From Pseudomonadota bacterium (lineage in GTDB: Bacteria; Pseudomonadota; Alphaproteobacteria; Rhizobiales; Hyphomicrobiaceae): a DNA stretch of 13,426 nucleotides. Shown piece by piece: positions 7,017-13,426 of this stretch. Under the pieces are notes generated by a model. It had not been told where the DNA came from, did not search any database, and saw only the letters and a program-made list of their open reading frames with translations. The stretch's first letter is position 1. Each line of letters begins with the position of its first letter. The position numbers and the translations under genes were made by a program. The stretch is taken from NCBI GenBank assembly GCA_023423275.1, contig JAFAFW010000009.1:1-13426 (forward strand). Direction: 5' to 3'.

Positions 7017-7044
7017 ACCATAGCCATCATGCCGAAGCATGCAA
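7017..7044 (-). promoter_or_regulatory. Candidate sigma-70-type promoter for the cNMP protein / transglycosylase unit
   Basis: On the minus strand a -35-like TTGCAT (7044-7039) is separated by 16 bp from a -10-like TATGGT (7022-7017). Transcription would start near 7010, giving a leader of about 55 nt before the GTG at 6956. This is a pattern match in the divergent gap 6957-7135 and has not been tested in any way. Confidence 0.35.
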
Positions 7045-7135
7045 ATTGGGGGCAGCTTCGCCTTGGGTAGCGGTTTACGACTTTCTGTGGGATGGATGGG
7101 CGATGAATGAGTTCGCTCTGGAAGCCTGAGGCGCA

Positions 7136-8242
7136 ATGCGAGTCCTGATCTGCGGCGGCGGCGTCATCGGAACGTCGATCGCCTATTTCCTCAGCCTGCG
7201 CGGTGTCGAGGCCGTCGTGATCGAGCGGACGGGAATCGCATGTGCGGCGTCCGGAAAATCGGGCGGCTTCCTGGCGCTCGACTGGTGCGATGGCACACCG
7301 CTCGCCCCGATGGCCCGGCGCAGCTTCATGATGCACGGCAAGCTTGCCGATGATCTCGGCAACGACTGGGGCTATCGCCGGCTGCCGACATATGCGGGCG
7401 CAGCCAGCGCGCGCAACGACAAACCCCAACGCAGCCGTCACGCTTTCGACTGGCTTGCGGATACGGTCAACGTCGCGCGGCGTCTCGGCACGGAAAACAC
7501 CACCGCGCAGGTCGATCCGGAAGCCTTCACGCAAGCCATGATGCGCGCCGCGAGGGAGAATGGCGCGAGCGTACGCTCCGGCACGGTCACAGGTCTTGTG
7601 CGAGACGCGGCGACAGAGCGCGTCATCGGCGTCTCCGTCGATGGCGAAACCATATCCGGCGATGCCGTCGTCATCGCGATGGGGCCATGGTCGATCCTTG
7701 CTTCGGAATGGGTGCCTTTGCCGGGCGTCTTTGGCCTGAAGGGTCACAGCGTTGTCTTCGATACGGGCAACCAGGTCTCCGCCCAGGCGCTGTTCCTGGA
7801 ATACGAGGAAGCAACTGGCGAACATCTTTCGCCGGAAGTCATGCCGCGCGTGGGTGGGACGACATATGTCTGTGGACTGCGCGGCGAGGATCCGCTGCCC
7901 GTCGATCCGGGCGACGTTGTCCCCGATGAGGGCGCCATCGCCCGGTTGCAGGAAATGTGCGCACGGCTTTCGCCCGTTCTCGCCGATACGCCGATTGTGA
8001 GATCGGGAGCCTGCTTCCGGCCCGTGACGCAGGACGGGCTGCCTCTGATGGGTCCCATCCCCGGACATGACGGCGCTTACGTCGCGACTGGTCACAGCGT
8101 CTGGGGAATCCTCAACGCTCCCGCAACGGGAGAGGCGATGGCCGAACTCATCGTCGACGGCAAGACGCAGAGCCTCGACCTGTCGCGCTTCGATCCCGGA
8201 CGCATGCCAGCGTTCGATGCGAGCCGACTGCGCGCCGGCTAA
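7136..8242 (+). CDS. FAD-dependent oxidoreductase, DAO family
   Basis: This 368-residue flavoenzyme has the D-amino-acid-oxidase (DAO) fold. The N-terminal Rossmann motif GGGVIG (7-12) is followed by the acidic end of beta-2 at VVIER (E30). A small-residue segment CAASGKSGGFLALDW (about 37-51) sits where related enzymes bind the FAD pyrophosphate. Near the C-terminus CFRPVTQDGLPLMGPI and GAYVATGHSVWGILNAPATG (about 295-340) are the usual flavin- and substrate-facing DAO segments. The pattern is close to the eukaryotic TDA3-like group, whose substrate is unclear. The start has TGAGG about 5 nt upstream. There is no signal peptide; the hydrophobic N-terminus is the first beta strand. Its stop (8240-8242) overlaps the stop of the convergent thioesterase. 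The amine or amino-acid substrate cannot be told from sequence. Confidence 0.88.
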   Translation: MRVLICGGGVIGTSIAYFLSLRGVEAVVIERTGIACAASGKSGGFLALDWCDGTPLAPMARRSFMMHGKLADDLGNDWGYRRLPTYAGAASARNDKPQRSRHAFDWLADTVNVARRLGTENTTAQVDPEAFTQAMMRAARENGASVRSGTVTGLVRDAATERVIGVSVDGETISGDAVVIAMGPWSILASEWVPLPGVFGLKGHSVVFDTGNQVSAQALFLEYEEATGEHLSPEVMPRVGGTTYVCGLRGEDPLPVDPGDVVPDEGAIARLQEMCARLSPVLADTPIVRSGACFRPVTQDGLPLMGPIPGHDGAYVATGHSVWGILNAPATGEAMAELIVDGKTQSLDLSRFDPGRMPAFDASRLRAG

Positions 8243-8739
8243 GCCGGTGGTGTGCGACGCTCCGGCTTGAAGATCAGGCAGGTTTCCGTGCCGTGCGCCA
8301 ATAGCTTGCCCGCGGCATCCCACAGGCGGCCTTCGGCCGTCGCGATGCGGCCCCCGGTATGGATCACCTTGCCCTCACAGCGCAGTTGTCCGGAGTCCGG
8401 CATAACCGGCTTCACGAAGCTGACGGAAAGATCAACCGTCGTATAGCCCTGCCCTGGTTCCAATGTCGCGTGCACGGCACAGGCCATCGCCGAGTCGAGC
8501 AGTCCGGAAACCCAACCGCCGTGGATCGAGCCCAGCGGATTGAAAAACTGCTCGGACGGCACAGCTTCGAATACGACCCGGCCATGCTCGACCTCAGAGA
8601 TCCAGATGCCGGTCGAAGCCGCATAGGGCGGCGCGGGATGGATCCCATCCCGAACCCCCTGGAGAAATGCAACACCCGACGTTGCCGTGAGCACCTCGCG
8701 CGATACGACGCCCACCTTCGCTATTGGTGCCGACGACAT
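8239..8739 (-). CDS. PaaI-family hotdog thioesterase
   Basis: A 166-residue single hotdog-fold protein. The PaaI/4HBT signature is visible as FNPLGSIHGGWVSGLLDSAM (66-85): NPLG then HGG (73-75), with the acidic residue D82 one turn later. These are the catalytic and acyl-CoA-binding positions for thioester hydrolysis. TVDLSVSFVKPV (101-112) is the next conserved strand. The ATG at 8739 is supported by GGGAGA 9 nt upstream; the frame continues to 8841 but that part overlaps the ABC permease and looks spurious. The gene begins 47 bp after the ABC permease and could be the last gene of that unit. It ends in a 4-bp overlap of stop codons with the flavin oxidoreductase on the other strand. The acyl-CoA substrate is unknown. 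Confidence 0.88.
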   Translation of the reverse strand: MSSAPIAKVGVVSREVLTATSGVAFLQGVRDGIHPAPPYAASTGIWISEVEHGRVVFEAVPSEQFFNPLGSIHGGWVSGLLDSAMACAVHATLEPGQGYTTVDLSVSFVKPVMPDSGQLRCEGKVIHTGGRIATAEGRLWDAAGKLLAHGTETCLIFKPERRTPPA

Positions 8740-8786
8740 ACGCGCGTTCTCCCTGCTGACGATGATCCGCCGCTCGTTTTGACAAG

Positions 8787-9544
8787 CTAGCTCTTCAGCC
8801 GATAGCCCGTGGAGAAAATCCACCACACGATGACCAGGCAAGCCCCCAGGAAGGCCAGTGTCATGGTCAGACTGACGCCAACGCTGACATCCGACACGCC
8901 ATAGAAGCTCCAGCGGAAACCACTGACGAGATAGACGACGGGGTTGAACAGGCTCACTTTCTGCCAGAGCGGTGGCAGCGCCTCCAGCGAGTAGAACGTC
9001 CCACCCAGAAACGTCAGTGGAGTGATGATGAGCAGCGGAACGAGCTGCAGCTTCTCAAAGCCGTCCGCCCATACGCCGATGATGAAACCGAGCAGACTGA
9101 ACGTGATCGCCGTCAACAGGAGAAACGCAACCATCCAGACGGGATGGGCAATCGTCAAAGGCACGAACAGGCTGGCGGTTGCCAGGACGATGATGCCGAG
9201 AATGATGGATTTGGTTGCCGCCGCGCCAACGTACCCCAGCAGCACTTCGTAAAACGATACCGGCGCAGAGAGTATCTCGTAGATCGTTCCCGTGAAGCGA
9301 GGGAAGTAGATGCCGAACGATGCGTTGGCCACGCTTTGCGTCAGAAGCATCAACATGATCAACCCCGGCACGATGAACGCGCCGTAGGTAACGCCCTCGA
9401 TCTGCGGGATGCGGCTGCCGATCGCGGCGCCGAACACGACGAAGTAAAGGGACGTCGAGATCACCGGCGAGACGATGCTCTGCAGCAACGTGCGGCCGGT
9501 GCGCGCCATCTCGAAATAGTAGATTGCACCAATGGCTCGAAGGT

Positions 9545-9548
<4 letters not shown>
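8787..9548 (-). CDS. ABC-2 type transporter permease, YadH-like
   Basis: This 253-residue protein has six predicted membrane helices and the ABC-2 family features. By eye it matches E. coli YadH along its length: FGAAIGSRI, then FIVPGLIMLMLL after the first two helices, a conserved LSAPVS segment in the cytoplasmic loop, TPLTFLGGTFYSLEALPPLW before the last helices, and FNPVVYLVSGFRW. It should form a dimeric channel driven by the ATPase encoded just upstream. The start ATG overlaps the stop of that gene as ATGA (9548-9545), which indicates translational coupling. The substrate is unknown; relatives export lipids, polysaccharides or drugs. Confidence 0.92.
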
Positions 9549-10474
<926 letters not shown>

Positions 10475-10512
10475 GGGGAATGGAAACCGGCAGGTGAGAG
10501 GAAAGGCGGGGG

Positions 10513-10540
10513 ACTATACTGCTCAGACGCATCAGGCCAA
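10513..10540 (-). promoter_or_regulatory. Candidate promoter for the YadG/YadH-like ABC operon
   Basis: On the minus strand TTGGCC (10540-10535) and TATAGT (10518-10513) are separated by 16 bp. The -10 box matches the sigma-70 consensus at five of six positions. Transcription would start near 10506, leaving a leader of about 30 nt. It is the best promoter-like pair I found in the window, but it remains a pattern match. Confidence 0.45.
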
Positions 10541-10593
10541 CCCCCTAAGGGCGAAGGCGGCCCGCTCGATTGACGCTTAAACCCGGCAAACGT

Positions 10594-10605
10594 GCGGCAT
10601 GCCGC
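10594..10605. repeat. Perfect 12-bp palindrome behind the duplicated membrane protein gene
   Basis: The sequence GCGGCATGCCGC is its own reverse complement and begins 9 bp past the stop codon side of the membrane protein gene. In RNA it can form only a 4-bp stem with a CATG loop, and no T-run follows, so it is at best a weak terminator; a protein-binding site is the other possibility. Confidence 0.3.
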
Positions 10606-10614
10606 CAGACACCA

Positions 10615-11409
10615 TCACGATTTATTGCGATCCGAGGCTGTGACCCGGTTTCTGCGCAACCCGTTGAAGACGACGATGGCGCTGCTGACGACCAACGCGG
10701 CGGCGGCCGCCAGCGCAAATGCCGCGACCAGCCCGACATGCTCGACAGTAGCACCCAGCATCAGGAAAAACGCCACAAACGACAAGAGCGCCATCGACAC
10801 GCCATGCACGAGCAGGATCGCAGGCTGCCATCCCCAGCGCGCGTGGGTAAAGGCGCTGACAACAGCCACGATGACGGGGTAAGTGGCGACCACGCCCAGA
10901 AATTCAGGCTCCAGGAAGTTCGTGCTCAACGTGATGAGAGACACGAGCGCGGCTGTCGCAATCATCCTCATGGGGATGTCCCACCACGGCAAATGTGGCG
11001 GTGCCGTCAGCTCCGAAACACGCGGCATAAGAAGGTTCGCCGCGAACAGACTGGCGACAGCGCACAGCGCGGCAACCCACAACGAGACCTGAAGTGTGTT
11101 CAGGAGAAGCCCGGCGCCAAAGAACGCCGCGGACCCTACGGCGACGGTGATCGGCCAGGATACGCGCTTGGCAGCAGACGCAAAAGCCAACAGATATGAG
11201 GCGACGCCCACCGTGCCGACGAGCACGCCCGCCGCCGCGCGGGCCACGAATGCATCGCCGTACTCGACCCCGAGGAAGAACAGGATCGGACCCGTCATCC
11301 ACGGAAAGCCGATGATCAGGGCAGCGAATGTTGGCCCCCAGCGCCGCGCCGCAAGGCTGACCAAGGCAACCAGCACCGGCGTGATCGTGATCTTCAGGAG
11401 AAACAGCAT
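10615..11409 (-). CDS. Integral membrane protein of unknown function with internal duplication
   Basis: I do not recognise a characterised family. The 264-residue protein is hydrophobic throughout, with about eight or nine membrane helices and a short basic C-terminal tail (LRRNRVTASDRNKS). The first and second halves are related: residues 5-74 align without gaps to 147-216 (offset 142), sharing PxF at 26-28/168-170, the aromatic-Pro pair at 35-36/177-178, F45/F187, G51/G193 and GV at 61-62/203-204. Such two-fold repeats are common in transporters, so a transport role is possible but not shown. The ATG at 11409 is preferred, with AAGGA about 6 nt upstream; a TTG at 11430 would add seven residues. 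The gene is 94 bp behind the cysteine-rich protein on the same strand, with its own promoter candidate between them. Confidence 0.8.
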   Translation of the reverse strand: MLFLLKITITPVLVALVSLAARRWGPTFAALIIGFPWMTGPILFFLGVEYGDAFVARAAAGVLVGTVGVASYLLAFASAAKRVSWPITVAVGSAAFFGAGLLLNTLQVSLWVAALCAVASLFAANLLMPRVSELTAPPHLPWWDIPMRMIATAALVSLITLSTNFLEPEFLGVVATYPVIVAVVSAFTHARWGWQPAILLVHGVSMALLSFVAFFLMLGATVEHVGLVAAFALAAAAALVVSSAIVVFNGLRRNRVTASDRNKS

Positions 11410-11448
11410 CGGCGTCCTTGCCGGAGTCAAATGTAGCCGGTGCGCGTC

Positions 11449-11477
11449 GGGATACTGCCCATGACCAAGGCTGACAA
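11449..11477 (-). promoter_or_regulatory. Candidate promoter for the duplicated membrane protein gene
   Basis: On the minus strand TTGTCA (11477-11472), a 17-bp spacer and TATCCC (11454-11449). The -35 box is good (five of six) and the -10 box is weak. Transcription from about 11442 would give a leader of some 33 nt. Confidence 0.3.
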
Positions 11478-11503
11478 GTGTTCAGCACCCTCGCAGTCCG
11501 GCA

Positions 11504-11797
11504 TTATCTGCGTGGATGCTGGCTGCAAACGTAGCGCGCGATGCATTGCTGAAGCGGTTCACCGCCCGAGTTAACGCGATCCTCGCAGCGTTCCACACAG
11601 TCTTCATAGGTCCAGCGCTCGCGCGGATATCGATCGCACTTGTTCATGATAATGCACTGCTTGAGGGTCATATCTTGCGGCAGTTTCTCGCGGCAATCCT
11701 GGACGCATGCCTGATAGGTCTTATCATCCGCAAACGCAGACGCGACAATGATGAGGTGCCCGGCGCATACCGCGCCGGCCACTGAAAGTCTGCGCAT
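11504..11797 (-). CDS. Small exported cysteine-rich protein with twin CX3C/CX5C repeats
   Basis: I do not recognise the family. The 97-residue precursor has a signal peptide (basic MRRL, hydrophobic core about 5-20, cleavage likely after AFA at 21-23), leaving a mature protein of about 74 residues. It is made of two tandem repeats. The first has C31, C35, C48, C54 (CX3C, 12 residues, CX5C); the second has C67, C71, C85, C91 (CX3C, 13 residues, CX5C). The repeats also share TY before the first cysteine, CV, LxQCI before the third, and a Pro after the last. Eight cysteines in a periplasmic protein suggest paired disulfides holding two helical hairpins. The mature part is polar and charged. The ribosome binding site is unclear. 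Between argH and the duplicated membrane protein, the context gives no function. Confidence 0.78.
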   Translation of the reverse strand: MRRLSVAGAVCAGHLIIVASAFADDKTYQACVQDCREKLPQDMTLKQCIIMNKCDRYPRERWTYEDCVERCEDRVNSGGEPLQQCIARYVCSQHPRR

Positions 11798-11854
11798 GGC
11801 CCAGGCCCCCTAACCTCACGGCCTCCATTCCCCGGGACCAGAATAACCGGCGGA

Positions 11855-13264
11855 TCACGTGCTCTCCAACCGGCTCACCCAGCTTCTTGCCATTTCGAGC
11901 ACAAGGTGTGGCGCAGTTCCTCCATAGCTCGTTCGGCTCTTGACCGAATTATCGACGCTCAGAACCGTGGATATCTCATGTGTAATGCGCGGTTCGATGG
12001 CCTGCATCGCGCCGAGAGGCAGCGCCTCGAGGTCGATGCCTTTCGCCTCGGCCGCGGCGACGATGCGTCCGGTGACGTGATGCGCTTCGCGGAACGGCAG
12101 GTTCAAGTTCTGCACGAGCCAATCCGCAAGATCCGTGGCCGTCGAATAGCCGCGCCCTGCGGCCTTGGCCATGACCTCGGCGTTGGGCTCCATGTCCTCG
12201 ACCATGCCGGCCATGGCCGCAAACACCAGAGCGACGCTGTCGAGGGCATCGAAGGTGACTTCCTTGTCCTCCTGCATGTCTTTGGAATAGGTGAGCGGCA
12301 GGCCTTTCATCACCATCAGCAGGCTCTGGAACGCACCGGCGATGCGGCCGACCTTGGCGCGCGCCAATTCCGCCGCATCCGGATTGCGCTTCTGCGGCAT
12401 GATCGACGAGCCGGTCGTGAAGCGATCCGACAGCTTGATGAAACCGAACTGCGGCGTCATCCAGATGACGATCTCCTCCGCCAGTCGCGACATGTGCATC
12501 GCGGCGATACTGGCGGCGGCAAGCGTTTCGAGCGCGAAGTCGCGATCGGAAACACCGTCGAGCGAGTTCGCGGTCGGCCCATCGAAACCCAGTGCCTTCG
12601 CCGTCATATGGCGATCGATCGGGAACGACGTTCCAGCCAGAGCCGCCGAGCCCAGCGGGCACTGGTTCAGCCGTGCCCTGGCATCCCTTAGCCGGCCGCG
12701 ATCGCGCGCCAGCATCTCGACATACGCCAGGCAATGGTGCCCGAACGTCACCGGCTGCGCAGGTTGCAGATGCGTGAAACCAGGCATGACGGTGCCGGCG
12801 TGCGCTTCCGCCTTCCGAGCGAGCGCCAATTGCAGACGGCCGATCGCCGCGTCCATGGCATCGATGCGATCCCGGACGAACAGACGGAAGTCGAGTGCCA
12901 CCTGATCGTTGCGTGAACGCGCCGTATGCAACCGTCCCGCAGCATCGCCAATCAATTCCTTGAGCCGCGACTCGACGTTCATGTGCACGTCTTCAAGGGC
13001 GCGTGAAAATTTGAACGTCCCCGCCTCGATCTCGCCCAGCACCTGATCCAGTCCGGCTTGAATCTTGGCTTCATCGTCCTTGGAGATGATGCCCTGCGCG
13101 GCCAGCATCGCCGCGTGCGCCTTCGAGCCGCGGATGTCCTGGGGCGCTAGAACCTTGTCGAAGCCGATGGAGGCGTTTATCTCCTCCATAATCTCGGCGG
13201 GCGAGAGCGCGAAGCGACCTCCCCACATGGCGTTGGCCGGGGTTTTGGCCGATTTGTCGGTCAT
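11855..13264 (-). CDS. argH: Argininosuccinate lyase
   Basis: The last enzyme of arginine biosynthesis: it splits argininosuccinate into arginine and fumarate in the cytoplasm as a homotetramer. The 469-residue length is normal. Visible motifs are MWGGRF (13-18) at the N-terminus, TARSRNDQ (114-121), GFTHLQPAQPVTFGHH (162-177) with the histidine H165, and the fumarase-superfamily signature GSSIMPQKRNPD (285-296), whose flexible loop carries the catalytic serine. The ATG at 13264 is supported by GGAG 6 nt upstream and by the usual N-terminus; an upstream in-frame extension to 13369 overlaps the divergent TlpA-like gene and is rejected. It is divergent from that gene with only 53 bp between starts, an arrangement I know from Hyphomicrobiales. 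The usual downstream lipoprotein and lysA genes are not present here. Confidence 0.96.
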   Translation of the reverse strand: MTDKSAKTPANAMWGGRFALSPAEIMEEINASIGFDKVLAPQDIRGSKAHAAMLAAQGIISKDDEAKIQAGLDQVLGEIEAGTFKFSRALEDVHMNVESRLKELIGDAAGRLHTARSRNDQVALDFRLFVRDRIDAMDAAIGRLQLALARKAEAHAGTVMPGFTHLQPAQPVTFGHHCLAYVEMLARDRGRLRDARARLNQCPLGSAALAGTSFPIDRHMTAKALGFDGPTANSLDGVSDRDFALETLAAASIAAMHMSRLAEEIVIWMTPQFGFIKLSDRFTTGSSIMPQKRNPDAAELARAKVGRIAGAFQSLLMVMKGLPLTYSKDMQEDKEVTFDALDSVALVFAAMAGMVEDMEPNAEVMAKAAGRGYSTATDLADWLVQNLNLPFREAHHVTGRIVAAAEAKGIDLEALPLGAMQAIEPRITHEISTVLSVDNSVKSRTSYGGTAPHLVLEMARSWVSRLEST

Positions 13265-13317
13265 AGCGGGCTCCGCTTCATGATCATCAACGCGCCGTTG
13301 AGGAGAGCCGAACGCAC

Positions 13318-13426
13318 ATGTCTCGTTCGACCGCCGCCAGATCCGCACTCTTGGTCCTGGCGTTCGCACTGATCGGGTTCGGCGCGGTATACGTCACCCT
13401 GGGGCGGCCTGACAATGTTCTCCCGC
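13318..13426 (+). CDS. tlpA: TlpA-like thiol-disulfide interchange protein (partial, N-terminus only)
   Basis: Only the first 36 codons are in the window. They encode MSRSTAARSA, a hydrophobic anchor (about residues 9-27) and then GRPDNVL. The short basic tail, single membrane anchor and position opposite argH fit the membrane-bound periplasmic thioredoxin TlpA of Hyphomicrobiales, which reduces cytochrome oxidase assembly factors. The CxxC active site would lie beyond the right edge, so the call rests on context and the anchor. AGGAGAG lies 10 nt upstream of the ATG. Confidence 0.6.
   Translation, partial: MSRSTAARSALLVLAFALIGFGAVYVTLGRPDNVLP

Noticed and set aside
7088..7101. TGGGA and TGGGC boxes before the flavin oxidoreductase gene, like MraZ sites
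   Set aside because: There are only two boxes and they are 9 bp apart instead of 10, with no link to dcw genes; probably chance.
6980..8323. Long minus-strand open frame (447 codons) opposite the flavin oxidoreductase gene
   Set aside because: It lies antisense to a well-supported DAO-family gene and across the divergent promoter region; its sequence resembles no protein family.

Overview
The window looks like a piece of a high-GC alphaproteobacterial chromosome, most likely order Hyphomicrobiales. The evidence is a MraZ that starts with the motif usual for that group, argH divergent from a membrane-anchored TlpA-like gene, YadG/YadH-type ABC genes and an AarF/UbiB kinase of a form I associate with alphaproteobacteria. 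Gene order is compact, with many 4-60 bp gaps. I see no tRNA, rRNA, insertion sequence, prophage gene or CRISPR array, and no clear base or codon shift that would mark a recent island.

Layout. (1) 1-467, minus strand: the 5' part of mraZ, normally the first gene of the division and cell-wall (dcw) cluster, running off the left edge. Behind it lie 531 bp without a convincing gene. They hold a four-box, 10-bp-phased TGGG array at 663-697, which fits a MraZ operator, and a well-paired hairpin at 893-931. (2) 999-1649, plus: a glutathione S-transferase-fold protein, convergent with (3) 1699-3057, minus: an AarF/ABC1/UbiB-type atypical kinase. (4) 3231-4490 and 4553-5011, plus: a major facilitator transporter followed by a secreted DUF411 (CopG-like) copper-site protein. 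(5) 6956-5024, minus: a probable two-gene unit, a membrane cyclic-nucleotide-binding protein with Popeye-like layout followed by a Tat-exported MltB-type lytic transglycosylase. (6) 7136-8242, plus: a DAO-family flavin oxidoreductase whose stop overlaps, tail to tail, the stop of (7) a PaaI-like thioesterase. The thioesterase is the last gene of a minus-strand run with a YadG/YadH-like ABC exporter (10474-8239). (8) 11409-10615, minus: an integral membrane protein with an internal duplication. (9) 11797-11504, minus: a small exported protein made of two tandem eight-cysteine-type half repeats. (10) 13264-11855, minus: argH, divergent from the N-terminus of a TlpA-like thioredoxin at the right edge.

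Most genes are single or paired housekeeping and accessory functions rather than one pathway. Cell envelope themes recur: mraZ, the lytic transglycosylase, exported metal or thiol proteins, the ABC exporter and TlpA. I do not see a clear multi-gene undescribed system. The best leads are the twin CX3C/CX5C exported protein, the Popeye-like cNMP sensor placed before a murein hydrolase, the duplicated membrane protein, and the phased MraZ-type operator with its long leader.
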